64,000 nucleotides of DNA from Pseudarthrobacter sp. NIBRBAC000502772 (GTDB taxonomy: Bacteria > Actinomycetota > Actinomycetes > Actinomycetales > Micrococcaceae). Under the pieces are notes generated by a model. That model was not told where the DNA came from, made no database searches, and worked only from the letters and a program-made list of their open reading frames with translations. The position numbers and the translations under genes were made by a program. The DNA lies in the NCBI RefSeq assembly GCF_006517235.1, contig NZ_CP041188.1:496001-560000 (forward strand), given 5' to 3'. Shown piece after piece: positions 16,618-25,090 of the stretch. Position 1 is the stretch's first letter; each line of letters starts with the position of its first letter.

Positions 16618-17073
16618 ATGAAAACTGTCCTTGTGCTCAATGGCCCCAACCTGAATCTCCTGGGGACACGCAAGCCGGAAGTGTACGGAACGACCACCCT
16701 CGCCGAGGTTGAGGACCTGTGCCGCGCAGAAGCGGAAACAGTCGGGCTGGATGTAATCTTTCGCCAGTCAAATCATGAGGGCGAACTTATCGACTGGCTG
16801 CACGAATGCGGCGCCGCCGTGAAGTCAGGGACATCCATCGGGGCCGTCTTCAACCCAGGCGCCTACACCCACACGTCGATAGCGCTCCACGATGCAATCG
16901 AAGGAGCCAGCGTCCCGGTAGTGGAACTCCACATCGCCAACGTACACAGCCGCGAAGAATACCGGCATCACTCATTCATCTCAACGGTAGCGCGAACGGT
17001 CATCATCGGTGCCGGAGTCACGGGGTACGCACTTGCCATTAACGGACTAAACCGCCTTTCCATGCTCCACTGA
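16618..17073 (+). CDS. aroQ: Type II 3-dehydroquinate dehydratase
   Basis: A 151-residue enzyme that interconverts 3-dehydroquinate and 3-dehydroshikimate. All family motifs are present: LNGPNLNLLGTR with the catalytic-loop Arg, the catalytic Tyr in EVYGTTTL, Asn in FNPGAYTHTS, the VVELHIANVHSREEYRHHS segment with the ExH pair and terminal Arg/His. ATG at 16618 is used; a GTG 9 bp earlier is possible. It is the first gene of an IclR-controlled operon with an intradiol dioxygenase and maleylacetate reductase, so here it is probably catabolic rather than biosynthetic. Confidence 0.9.
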   Translation: MKTVLVLNGPNLNLLGTRKPEVYGTTTLAEVEDLCRAEAETVGLDVIFRQSNHEGELIDWLHECGAAVKSGTSIGAVFNPGAYTHTSIALHDAIEGASVPVVELHIANVHSREEYRHHSFISTVARTVIIGAGVTGYALAINGLNRLSMLH

Positions 17074-17191
17074 TCCAAGAATCACGCGGTGGACCTCTGG
17101 CCCGTCAAACGGGGACCACACGCGGGGCTGATCCCCAGTCAGAAAACATCATTGGCGGCCAGGGCTGCCTATCAACATCAAAGGGACATCC

Positions 17192-18070
17192 ATGCCATCC
17201 GATACAACCACCCCAGCATCTGAACAGGCACTCAACACGAGCCGCATCCTGTCGCTGGCCCACCTGTCTGTCGTCGATGCCCACCCGCTGGAGCTTATCG
17301 ACGCCGCCGCGGCAGGCGGATTCAACGCCATCGGGCTGCGGATCGTGCCTCCCATGCCTACCGACAGCATCATCCCCGTCGTGGGCGACGAGCAGCTCAT
17401 CCGTGACATCATCCGGAAAACTGAGGACAGCGGTATCCGCGTCCTGGACACTGAAGCGATCTGGCTCACTCCCGATACCATCCCGGCGGCCCTGGAGGAA
17501 GTCTTCGAGGTCTCTGCGCGGCTGGGCGCCACCAACGTGCTGATCGTGGGCAATGACCCGGAGGAAGGCAGGCAACTGGAGAACTACATCAGTCTCTGCG
17601 ACATGGCAGCGCGGTTCGGGTTGACCGCGGCCCTTGAGTTCATCCCCTATTGCGTCACTGGCACCCTCGAGGCCGCCCAGAGGCTGGTCCTGGGCACCGA
17701 ACGTAGCAACGCGAAGTTCCTCATCGACGTCCTGCACCTGATGAGGTCCGGCGGGGGCCCTGACAACCTCCGGACCCTCGTCCCGGAAGCGTTCGCCTAC
17801 TGCCAATTGGCGGACCTGTCCGGACCCCGGCCCGCAGACACCGCAGCCCTGCGACAGGAAGCACGTACCGACCGCCTTTGCCCTGGCCAAGGCGATGCTC
17901 CGCTTGCCGCGATCCTGGATGCGCTCCCTGCCGGCCTGCCGCTGGGCGTGGAAGCGCCCGTTCGTGCACATGCCCATCTCCCGGTGGTCGAACGCGGCCG
18001 CCTCCTGGGCGAAGCCACGCGGGCGTTCCTGGACAGTTACGACAATTCGACCGCCCCCTCCAACCGCTAA
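17192..18070 (+). CDS. Sugar-phosphate isomerase/epimerase-fold TIM barrel (possible dehydroshikimate dehydratase-like enzyme)
   Basis: A 292-residue xylose-isomerase-like TIM barrel. Metal-ligand positions are visible: Glu in LEFIPY, Asp and His in IDVLHLM, Gln in CQLADLSG and Glu in VEAPV. The segment DRLCPGQGDAPLAAIL matches the RxxPGxG loop shared with IolE, hydroxypyruvate isomerases and 3-dehydroshikimate dehydratases (AsbF/QuiC). Next to a dehydroquinase, a second dehydration that would aromatise the ring is the attractive reading, but an isomerase or epimerase role is equally allowed by the sequence. Confidence 0.75.
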   Translation: MPSDTTTPASEQALNTSRILSLAHLSVVDAHPLELIDAAAAGGFNAIGLRIVPPMPTDSIIPVVGDEQLIRDIIRKTEDSGIRVLDTEAIWLTPDTIPAALEEVFEVSARLGATNVLIVGNDPEEGRQLENYISLCDMAARFGLTAALEFIPYCVTGTLEAAQRLVLGTERSNAKFLIDVLHLMRSGGGPDNLRTLVPEAFAYCQLADLSGPRPADTAALRQEARTDRLCPGQGDAPLAAILDALPAGLPLGVEAPVRAHAHLPVVERGRLLGEATRAFLDSYDNSTAPSNR

Positions 18071-18092
18071 CCCGACTCAGGAAGACGAGACC

Positions 18093-18962
18093 ATGGCAAC
18101 GAACGTTGACGCCGACATCCTCACGTCGGAAGTGCTGCAAAGCTTTTCCTCAACCCCTGATGACCGGTTGAAGCAACTACTGGGTAGCCTGACGACCCAC
18201 CTACACGCGTTCGTCCAGGACGTCGCCCCGTCCATTCAGGAGTGGGAGCAGGCGATCGACTTCCTCACCCGGACCGGAAAGACCTGCACCGACGTGAGAC
18301 AGGAATTCATCCTGCTCTCCGATGTCCTCGGCGTCTCCATGCTCGTTGAGACCATCAACGGGCAGGAGACCCCCGAAGCAACCGACTCGACCGTTCTGGG
18401 GCCCTTCCACATGGTTGAATCCCCGGCCCGGGAACTCGGGGACGACGTCTCCCCCGAAAGCGAGGGACCAGGCTGTGTCGTCAGCGGCAGGATCGTCTCG
18501 ATCAACGGAACCCCCATCCCGAACGCGGAGATCGACATCTGGCAGGCCGATACCAAAGGCTTCTACGACGTTCAACAGCCGGGCATTCAGAGCGTCGGCA
18601 ACGGCCGGGCACTGCTGCACTCAGACTCCGAAGGCCGGTTCCACTTCCGCAGCGTCGTGCCGATGTACTACCCGATCCCCACAGACGGGCCCGCCGGCGA
18701 ACTGCTCAGGGCGACCGGCCGCCATCCTTACCGTCCGGCCCACATCCATTTTCTCGTCGCGGCACCCGGCCACCGGGAACTGACCACGCACATCTTCATC
18801 GGAGACAGCGACTACATCGATTCCGATGCAGTCTTCGCCGTCAAAGGGTCCCTGATCAAGGACTTCACCGATAACCCGAACCCCGATGAAGCGGCCCGAT
18901 ACGGGGTCCAAAGCCCCTTCCGGCACGGCCGCTTCGATATTGTCCTGCACCCCGAAGCTTAG
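18093..18962 (+). CDS. Intradiol ring-cleavage dioxygenase, hydroxyquinol 1,2-dioxygenase type
   Basis: A 289-residue non-haem Fe(III) enzyme with an N-terminal helical dimerisation domain (about 1-100) and a catalytic beta domain. The Fe ligands are visible as Tyr in GFYDVQ and PMYYPIP and two His in HPYRPAHIHF. The N-terminus (TPDDRLKQLLGSLTTHLHAFV) and the adjoining maleylacetate reductase indicate hydroxyquinol rather than catechol as substrate, giving 3-hydroxy-cis,cis-muconate/maleylacetate. ATG at 18093 follows a GGAAGACGAG site; the longer open frame upstream is an overlap with the preceding gene. Confidence 0.88.
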   Translation: MATNVDADILTSEVLQSFSSTPDDRLKQLLGSLTTHLHAFVQDVAPSIQEWEQAIDFLTRTGKTCTDVRQEFILLSDVLGVSMLVETINGQETPEATDSTVLGPFHMVESPARELGDDVSPESEGPGCVVSGRIVSINGTPIPNAEIDIWQADTKGFYDVQQPGIQSVGNGRALLHSDSEGRFHFRSVVPMYYPIPTDGPAGELLRATGRHPYRPAHIHFLVAAPGHRELTTHIFIGDSDYIDSDAVFAVKGSLIKDFTDNPNPDEAARYGVQSPFRHGRFDIVLHPEA

Positions 18963-18971
18963 GAGCCCGCC

Positions 18972-20036
18972 ATGTCCACCCCGTTTTTCTATGAAGCGCT
19001 GCCGATGCGTGTCAGCTTCGGCGCCGGCTACCGGTCAAAGCTGGCCGATGAAGTGAACAAACTGGGCCTCAAAAGGGTCCTTGTCCTCGCCACGGAATTC
19101 CAGGCCGACCTCGCACGCGAGATCTCCGACTCCCTGGGCGAGCTCAGCGTGGGCGTCTACGCCAAGGCCGAAATGCACGTCCCCATCGAAACCGCCCGAG
19201 ATGCCCAGCGGATCGCCACCGAAGCCGGAGCCGACGGCTGTGTCGCCGTCGGCGGCGGCTCCACCACCGGCCTCGGCAAGGCCATCGCGTTGGAATACGG
19301 CACCCCGATCATCGCCCTGCCCACCACCTACGCCGGTTCCGAAATGACGCCGATCTGGGGACTGACGGCCGACAGTGTGAAGAAAACCGGCCGCGACCCT
19401 CGAGTTCTGCCCACCAGCGTGATCTACGACCCGGAACTGACCCTCTCCCTTCCGGTCGGCATGTCAGTCACCAGCGGATTCAATGCCATTGCCCATGCAG
19501 TTGAGGCCCTCTACGCCCCTGACGGTTCGCCCGTCATCTCCCTGATGGCAGAGGAGGGCATCCGAGCCCTGATCACGGCGCTGCCGAACATCGTCGAGGA
19601 TCCCCAAAACATCAAGCACCGCAGCGACGCACTCTACGGCGCGTGGCTTTGCGGAGCGACGCTTGGTGCCACGACCATGTCCCTGCACCACAAGCTCTGC
19701 CACACCTTGGGCGGTACGTTCAACCTTCCCCACGCCGAAACCCATACCGTCGTTCTGCCCTATGCCCTCGCCTACAACGCCCCCTCAGCTCCCGGTGCCA
19801 TTGAGGCGCTCCGGCGGGCCACCGGAGCTGAAGACCCGGCAACCCACTTGCGCGAACTCAGCCTCAAACTGGGCGCCCCCGCCTCACTGCGGGAGCTCGG
19901 GCTCACCGAAGAGAGTGTGGAAACTGCCGTCGATCTCGCCACCCGGAACCCTTACGCCAACCCGCGCGAAATCAACCCCGAAGGCATCCGCAGGCTGCTC
20001 ACTGCCGCGCTGAACGGCGACCCCGTCACCGCATAA
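18972..20036 (+). CDS. Maleylacetate reductase
   Basis: A 354-residue member of the iron-containing alcohol dehydrogenase superfamily. NAD(P)-binding GGGSTTGLGKA, the segment PTTYAGSEMTPIWGLT and conserved His clusters (NAIAHAVEALY, LHHKLCHTLGG) are typical of maleylacetate reductases. It reduces maleylacetate to 3-oxoadipate. It begins 9 bp after the dioxygenase, so the pair completes a hydroxyquinol lower pathway. Confidence 0.92.
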   Translation: MSTPFFYEALPMRVSFGAGYRSKLADEVNKLGLKRVLVLATEFQADLAREISDSLGELSVGVYAKAEMHVPIETARDAQRIATEAGADGCVAVGGGSTTGLGKAIALEYGTPIIALPTTYAGSEMTPIWGLTADSVKKTGRDPRVLPTSVIYDPELTLSLPVGMSVTSGFNAIAHAVEALYAPDGSPVISLMAEEGIRALITALPNIVEDPQNIKHRSDALYGAWLCGATLGATTMSLHHKLCHTLGGTFNLPHAETHTVVLPYALAYNAPSAPGAIEALRRATGAEDPATHLRELSLKLGAPASLRELGLTEESVETAVDLATRNPYANPREINPEGIRRLLTAALNGDPVTA

Positions 20037-20060
20037 CCAAACCACTGACACCCGAGGGGT

Positions 20061-20097
20061 CAGCGGGGGCAAGGCCATGCAATGTCTTCCCCCGCTG
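20061..20097. repeat. Intercistronic hairpin after maleylacetate reductase
   Basis: CAGCGGGGG pairs perfectly with CCCCCGCTG around a 19-base loop. There is no T-run, so it may stabilise upstream mRNA or attenuate rather than fully terminate before the SnoaL-like gene. Confidence 0.55.
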
Positions 20098-20135
20098 CCC
20101 TGACTGCATCAAGAATCACCAAGGAGCATCACACG

Positions 20136-20528
20136 TTGACTCAGACAACCAGCCCGGACCAGGCCGTGATTCAAGAACTCGAAGACAAACGGTATGCCGC
20201 TGTCCTCAACCAGGACTACGACACTTTCGAAGACCTGTGCCACGCCGACCTCGTGTACGGGCACACAGGCGGAAACCGCGATTCCCTGGAAACCTACCTC
20301 TCCAAACTCCGCAGCGGCGCCCTGCGCTACCACCGAATAGACCACCCCGTGGAAAACATCGTGCTGGTCGGGGACGCTGCTCTTGTCACAGGCCAGATGA
20401 GCGCCGACCTCACCATCAACGGCTCCAACAAAACGCTCAACAACAGCGCCCTCGCCGTCTGGACCAAAGACGCCGGGGAATGGAAATTCGTCGCGTACCA
20501 GCCGACACCGCAGGGCCTATCCGCTTAG
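20136..20528 (+). CDS. SnoaL/DUF4440-like NTF2-fold protein, last gene of module A operon
   Basis: A 130-residue single-domain NTF2-fold protein (ELEDKRYAAVLNQDYDTFED through AVWTKDAGEWKFVAYQPTP). TTG at 20136 is chosen as start because AAGGAG lies 9 bp upstream; an in-frame ATG at 20082 would add 18 unconserved residues across the hairpin. Enzymes of this fold include dehydratases and isomerases acting on cyclic ketones. It is the second SnoaL-like protein of module A. Confidence 0.75.
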   Translation: MTQTTSPDQAVIQELEDKRYAAVLNQDYDTFEDLCHADLVYGHTGGNRDSLETYLSKLRSGALRYHRIDHPVENIVLVGDAALVTGQMSADLTINGSNKTLNNSALAVWTKDAGEWKFVAYQPTPQGLSA

Positions 20529-20645
20529 CTGACTTCACAACGCCAGCCTGTCCTTACCGCGGGTTGCCCAGCGACACCTCGAGGCTCGAACCGGTTTTAT
20601 CCGGTTTTGCTGGAGGGCTTGGGAATGGGGCCGATCCAGCATAAG

Positions 20646-20667
20646 ATTGGTTCACCGGTCTGCCATT
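20646..20667. promoter_or_regulatory. GntR-type operator, autoregulatory copy
   Basis: Read on the minus strand this is AATGGC, AG, ACCGGT, GA, ACCAAT. It belongs to the same family as the paired sites at 23.9 kb and 41.7 kb (AATGGT, two bases, ACCGGT, two bases, ACCATT) and sits 30 bp before the GntR start codon. Confidence 0.8.
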
Positions 20668-20697
20668 AGGCTGTGGACCGCCGGCTGAGGAGTATGC

Positions 20698-21423
20698 ATG
20701 AGTTTTTCACTTGCCGAAAAAGGCGCGGGCAGGGATGTCCCGGTCCGTCAGCCTCCGAGCCAGGAAATAGTCAAGCGCCTCCTGGATGCTTTGCTTTCCG
20801 GTGACGTTGCCCCCGGTTCGCGTATTCCGTCGGAGCGGACTCTGGCTGAGGAACTTAAGGTCGGGCGGGGGATGATCCGCGAGGCGATCAAGTCGTTGAG
20901 TCTGCTGGGCCTGCTCGATCAGCGGGTCGGGGACGGTACGTACTTGAGCAAGTCCAGTTCGGACCTTTTGCCTCAGGTTATTGAATGGGGTCTTCTCCTC
21001 GGGGAGAAGCGTTTTGATGATCTGCTGGAAGCGCGGTACATCCTTGAGGTCCAGCTGGCGGGGCTCGCGGCCAGTCGCAGGACTCCCGAGCAGCTGGCAA
21101 CCATCCAGGCGCTGGCCGAAACCATGCGCCTAGCCGAGGATGACATTGACGCCTATGTCCAGGCGGACATCGCATTTCACATGGAGATAGCCCGTGCCAG
21201 TCACAACACCGTTCTCTGCGGGGTTCTGGAGAACATCCGGTCGCTCCTGCAGGCCTGGGCCTCGCGGGTGCTGAGGACCGCGGGGGAGACCCGGACCTCG
21301 TATGCCGTGCACGAGCCGATTCTGCGGGCCATTGAGGCCTCGGACCCGGCCGCGGCCGCTGCAGCCATGACTGCCCATATGGAACGGGCGACCCAGCGCC
21401 TGAAGGCCAGCTTCCCGGCGTAG
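20698..21423 (+). CDS. GntR/FadR-family regulator of the ABC/Gfo-Idh locus
   Basis: A 241-residue regulator with a GntR winged helix (about residues 18-85; PGSRIPSERTLAEELKVGRGMIREAI) and a C-terminal FCD domain with conserved metal/ligand-binding residues (FHMEIARASHN). Start supported by GAGGAG. Its own promoter carries a 22-bp palindrome that recurs twice in the divergent Gfo/Idh-ABC promoter and twice in the duplicated promoter at 41.7 kb. I infer it is the shared regulator of both loci. Confidence 0.9.
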   Translation: MSFSLAEKGAGRDVPVRQPPSQEIVKRLLDALLSGDVAPGSRIPSERTLAEELKVGRGMIREAIKSLSLLGLLDQRVGDGTYLSKSSSDLLPQVIEWGLLLGEKRFDDLLEARYILEVQLAGLAASRRTPEQLATIQALAETMRLAEDDIDAYVQADIAFHMEIARASHNTVLCGVLENIRSLLQAWASRVLRTAGETRTSYAVHEPILRAIEASDPAAAAAAMTAHMERATQRLKASFPA

Positions 21424-21432
21424 AAATAGCAG

Positions 21433-21468
21433 AAAGCGGTGGAGGACCAACAGGTCCTCCACCGCTTT
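21433..21468. terminator. Bidirectional terminator between gntR and Gfo/Idh genes
   Basis: A 16-bp perfect stem (AAAGCGGTGGAGGACC with its complement) closes an AACA loop; T-runs on both strands flank it. It separates the convergent GntR and Gfo/Idh genes. Confidence 0.92.
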
Positions 21469-21469
21469 T

Positions 21470-22591
21470 CTATGCTTTGAATGCGATGGGGAGTGTGCGC
21501 CGTTCCTTAGCTGAGCGTTCGATGGTGTCGACGATTTCGGCAACCCGGTAGCCGTCTTCAAAGGTGGCTGCGACGGAGTCTGTGAGGTGACCGCTGGCGA
21601 GCCCGAGCATGTCGTGGGCCTGGTGGGCGAAGCATTCGTTCCATCCGAGCGGGTGGGAGCCCTGGACGCCGCCCGGAAGCCAGAATCCTTCCATCGGGTG
21701 TCCCGGACGGGTCACCATCTGTGTCATCGGTCCCTGGCCGGGACGGCGGATGGTGAGCTCGTTGAGCCGCTCCATGTTCCAGGAGATCGAGCCTTTGGTG
21801 CCGTCGATCTCAAATTCACCGGTCAGGGCGTGGGAGGCGACGACCCGTGATGCCTCGAATGATGCTGTTGCCCCGTTTTCGAGCCGGCCGATGGCGATGA
21901 ATGAGTCATCGTTTACGTCGGTGATCAGCTGTGCCGGATCAACGGTCCAGGTTCCCGTGAGGGCGGCGATTTCCTGGACCTCACCGACCAGGAACCGGGC
22001 CAGGTCGATGTGGTGCGAGCCCAGATCGCCGATGGCGCCGGCTCCCGAGCGGCCGCGGTCAAAGCGCCAGCTGACTGATCCGTCCGGGGCGAGCATGTTC
22101 ATCAGGAAGCGCGAGCGGAAATGCCGGATTTCGCCCAGCTCGCCCGAAGCGATGAGTTCCCGGGCGAACTGGACGGCCGGAATGAACCGGTGCATGAATG
22201 CGCACCGGTGTTCGACGCCGGCGGCGGCCACGGCTTTCCACAGCTTGTAGGCAACGTCGCCGGAGGACGCGAGAGGCTTCTCACAGAAAACGGGGATTCC
22301 GGCCTGCGCCGCGGCGATGGTGGGCGCCGAGTGCAGGTCGTTTGGCCCGGCGTTGACGAACAGGCCGAGATCCTCGCCAAGGAGGCCGTTCCAGTCGTTG
22401 TGGGTGGCGGTCCATCCGTAGCGCTCGGCAATGTCTGCGGCCGCGGCCTGGTTCACGTCGGCGATGGCTACGAGATCGGCGCGCACTTCCGGCTGCAGCC
22501 GGGAGAATCCGGCGTTGCTGAAAGCGAGGGAGTGCATCTGTCCAATGAAGCCGGCACCGAGCTGCCCGACCCGCACAGTGGTCTTAGTCAT
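21470..22591 (-). CDS. Gfo/Idh/MocA-family oxidoreductase, second of a pair
   Basis: A 373-residue NAD(P)-dependent dehydrogenase with VGQLGAGFIGQMHSLAF at the N-terminus and the catalytic FCEKPLASSGDVAYKLW block. The C-terminal domain is complete (SFEASRVVASHALTGEFEIDGTKGS). It starts 2 bp after the stop of the other Gfo/Idh gene, so the two are one operon, transcribed divergently from the ABC importer. The combination suggests oxidation of an imported sugar or cyclitol. Confidence 0.88.
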   Translation of the reverse strand: MTKTTVRVGQLGAGFIGQMHSLAFSNAGFSRLQPEVRADLVAIADVNQAAAADIAERYGWTATHNDWNGLLGEDLGLFVNAGPNDLHSAPTIAAAQAGIPVFCEKPLASSGDVAYKLWKAVAAAGVEHRCAFMHRFIPAVQFARELIASGELGEIRHFRSRFLMNMLAPDGSVSWRFDRGRSGAGAIGDLGSHHIDLARFLVGEVQEIAALTGTWTVDPAQLITDVNDDSFIAIGRLENGATASFEASRVVASHALTGEFEIDGTKGSISWNMERLNELTIRRPGQGPMTQMVTRPGHPMEGFWLPGGVQGSHPLGWNECFAHQAHDMLGLASGHLTDSVAATFEDGYRVAEIVDTIERSAKERRTLPIAFKA

Positions 22592-22593
22592 GT

Positions 22594-23793
22594 TCAGTTC
22601 TCCAATGAGGCGAGCGGCTGGGTATTGAAGGTCACGGGGACCTGTTCGTCGTTGGATCGGACCGCAGCGTCAATGAGTCGCATGGTGCTGAGCCCGTCCT
22701 GCGCAGTGGGCAGCGTCTGGAGGGCAGTGCTCGGGTCTTCGCCGAGCAGTTTCAGCAGGACTGCGCTGAAGAAGTCGCGGTAAATGTTCGCGAAGGCCAT
22801 CAAGTAGCCTTCCGGGTGTCCGGGGCGGATACGGGTGGCCGCCCGCGACTGCTCGCTGGTGCTGTCCAGGGCGCGCGCGATACGCGTCGCCGCCTGACCC
22901 GGGCGGTATAGCCACAGGTACTCCGGCGATTCCTGCTCCCACTTCAGGGCTCCCTCGTCCCCGTAGATACTGAAGGCCAGGCCGTGGTCATTGCCGGCGG
23001 CGACGAAGCTTGCCCACAGCCGGCCGACGGCGCCGCCTCCGAAGCGCAGCGTCAGATAGGCGTTGTCATAGATTTCGCGGCGCTCGGCGACGGTCGTGAG
23101 CTGGGCTGTGACTTCGGTGACGCGCTGGCCGGTAACGTACTCGACAATGTTGTGGGCGTGCGATCCCACTTCCCCGAGCACCACGGCCTTGCCCATGGAG
23201 GATGGCTTGAAATGCCAGTGGCGTTTGGTCGGGTCCTCGGGCTCCCGCAGGACCCCGGGGTCCCCGGCGGCAAACTGGCCTTCAATGAGCGTGATGCGTC
23301 CGAGGGCGCCGGAACGGACGAGTTCGCGGGCCTCCCGGACCATCGGGTAGCCGGTGTAGCAGTGCGTGACCGTGAACATCGCGTCGGATTCCTCCGCAAC
23401 GCGGGCAAGGTTTTCGGCCTGCTCCAGGGTCGAGGTCAGGGGCTTTTCGCAAAGAACGTGGATCCCGGCTTCCAGGAACGCCGCGGAAATTTCGGCATGG
23501 AACTGGGGTGGAGTGATGACCACGACGGCGTCGACGCCGTCCTCGCGCGCCGGTTCCGCCGCCAGCATGTCCTGCCAGGTGGGATAGCGGCGCGAAGTGT
23601 CGATGAGCAGCGCAGCGGCCGACGCATCTGCAACTTGCGGATCGATGCTCATCGCACCGGCGACGATGTCAGCCAGACCATCCACGCGCAGGGCCAAGAG
23701 GTGGGTTTCACCAATGACGGAGTCCAGCCCGCCTCCGATGATGCCGAACCGGACGCGGCGTCCGAGACGTGAAACAAGCGATTCGTGGGACAT
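22594..23793 (-). CDS. Gfo/Idh/MocA-family oxidoreductase, first of a pair
   Basis: A 399-residue dehydrogenase. The N-terminal SRLGRRVRFGIIGGGLDSVIG carries the Rossmann glycine motif, LCEKPLTSTLEQAENLA carries the catalytic Lys, and GEVGSHAHNIVEYVTGQ the family His. The start at 23793 is chosen over an upstream in-frame ATG because it begins the conserved domain. The length and the GGGLDS variant of the motif are typical of the subgroup next to sugar ABC operons. A broken copy of its 5' end is present at 41.56-41.61 kb. Confidence 0.87.
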   Translation of the reverse strand: MSHESLVSRLGRRVRFGIIGGGLDSVIGETHLLALRVDGLADIVAGAMSIDPQVADASAAALLIDTSRRYPTWQDMLAAEPAREDGVDAVVVITPPQFHAEISAAFLEAGIHVLCEKPLTSTLEQAENLARVAEESDAMFTVTHCYTGYPMVREARELVRSGALGRITLIEGQFAAGDPGVLREPEDPTKRHWHFKPSSMGKAVVLGEVGSHAHNIVEYVTGQRVTEVTAQLTTVAERREIYDNAYLTLRFGGGAVGRLWASFVAAGNDHGLAFSIYGDEGALKWEQESPEYLWLYRPGQAATRIARALDSTSEQSRAATRIRPGHPEGYLMAFANIYRDFFSAVLLKLLGEDPSTALQTLPTAQDGLSTMRLIDAAVRSNDEQVPVTFNTQPLASLEN

Positions 23794-23867
23794 GGGTCTG
23801 CCTCTTCGTCGAGTGATCATGCCGGGCGACTGCCCGTACACGCTTTCATGCTAGGCCGATCCGGGCC

Positions 23868-23889
23868 AATGGGCAACCGGTCGACCATT
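23868..23889. promoter_or_regulatory. GntR-type operator, site 1 of the ABC/Gfo-Idh divergent promoter
   Basis: AATGGG, CA, ACCGGT, CG, ACCATT. It pairs with the related site 30 bp further on and lies between the divergent start codons at 23793 and 24029. Confidence 0.8.
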
Positions 23890-23919
23890 GATTCCGCAAT
23901 GGCTAACCAATTTTGAGCA

Positions 23920-23941
23920 AATGGTAGACCGGTGAACCATT
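23920..23941. promoter_or_regulatory. GntR-type operator, site 2 of the ABC/Gfo-Idh divergent promoter
   Basis: AATGGT, AG, ACCGGT, GA, ACCATT: the best palindrome of the family. Centre-to-centre distance to site 1 is 52 bp, about five helical turns. A smaller TGGCTAACCA palindrome lies between the two sites. Confidence 0.85.
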
Positions 23942-24028
23942 GAGGCGTAGGCTGTGATTTATGCCACGAAAAACAACTTTCCCCTTGTTGGAACCATTAA
24001 CTCGGGCCAAGGACACTGTAGGAGCGTC

Positions 24029-25090
24029 ATGAGTAATGCCACAGCGGTATCCCCGCCACGGGTCACACGGCCCAGCGGGGGCAGTTCGGCCATTTCAGCA
24101 GCCTTGTGGCTGATGAAACTGGGTCCGGTCCTGATCCTGGTGGTCCTGGCCATCGGAATGACCATCGCCAACCCCGTCTTCGCATCGGCGCGGAACCTGC
24201 AGAATCTCTCGATGCAGTCCGCCTCCATCGCCATTCTCGCCCTGGGAATGTTGCTGGTGATCCTGACCGGCGGCATCGACCTCTCAGTCGGCTCGATCCT
24301 CTCCCTAAGCAGCGTCGTCGGGGCCACTGCCTTCGTCACCGGCCTCGGTAACGGCCTGCTGGTGATGGGCGTGATGATCCTGGTGGGCGCGGCGGCCGGG
24401 TGGATTAACGGTGCGGTGTTCGTGCTGGGCAAGATACCCAGCCCGTTCATCGTGACCCTGGCCATGCTCAGCGTCGCCAGCGGCCTGGCCTTGTCCATCT
24501 CCCGCGGACAGCCGATCATCGGCGTACCGGACGAGGTGAACTGGCTCGGAAGTGCTTTCATCGGCCCCATTCCGGTGTCCCTGCTGTTCGTCGCCGTGCT
24601 GGCTGTCGCCGTGTACGTTCTGACCCGCAAAATGACCTGGGGCCGGTGGATCTACGCAATCGGCAGCAACGAGGAAGCGGCCCGCCGGGTCGGAATCCCC
24701 GTCCGAAAAGTACTCATCTCGGTCTATGTCTTCGCCGGAATATCCGCGGCACTGGCAGCGATAATCGTCTCCGGACGCACCAACTCCGGCTACCCGACGG
24801 CAGGATCCCTGGCCGAACTTGACGCCATCGCAGCCGTCATCATCGGCGGGGCCAGCTTCACCGGCGGCCGCGGCGGAATCAGCAACGCCCTCATCGGCGC
24901 ACTCACCCTCGCGGTCATCCGCAACGGGCTGAACCTCCTCGGCGTCGATCCCTTCCTGCAGATCGTCATCATCGGCGTCACCATCGTCCTGGCCGTCCTG
25001 CTCGATGTCTACCGCACACGAGCCGAGGGACGGTTCCGGGCCATGCTGGCCGAAAAATCGATCCTCGCCGAGAACGGAGTCAGCGCATGA
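24029..25090 (+). CDS. ABC sugar transporter permease (RbsC type)
   Basis: A 353-residue membrane protein with the BPD_transp_2 pattern: LALGMLLVILTGGIDLSVGSIL near residues 75-95 and the EAA-like loop GSNEEAARRVGIPVRKVL. ATG at 24029 has GTAGGAGCGTC in front of it; the open frame extends further but without conserved residues. It couples with the ATPase (4-bp overlap) and lipoprotein that follow. The RbsC class carries ribose, xylose, inositol and related compounds. Confidence 0.9.
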   Translation: MSNATAVSPPRVTRPSGGSSAISAALWLMKLGPVLILVVLAIGMTIANPVFASARNLQNLSMQSASIAILALGMLLVILTGGIDLSVGSILSLSSVVGATAFVTGLGNGLLVMGVMILVGAAAGWINGAVFVLGKIPSPFIVTLAMLSVASGLALSISRGQPIIGVPDEVNWLGSAFIGPIPVSLLFVAVLAVAVYVLTRKMTWGRWIYAIGSNEEAARRVGIPVRKVLISVYVFAGISAALAAIIVSGRTNSGYPTAGSLAELDAIAAVIIGGASFTGGRGGISNALIGALTLAVIRNGLNLLGVDPFLQIVIIGVTIVLAVLLDVYRTRAEGRFRAMLAEKSILAENGVSA

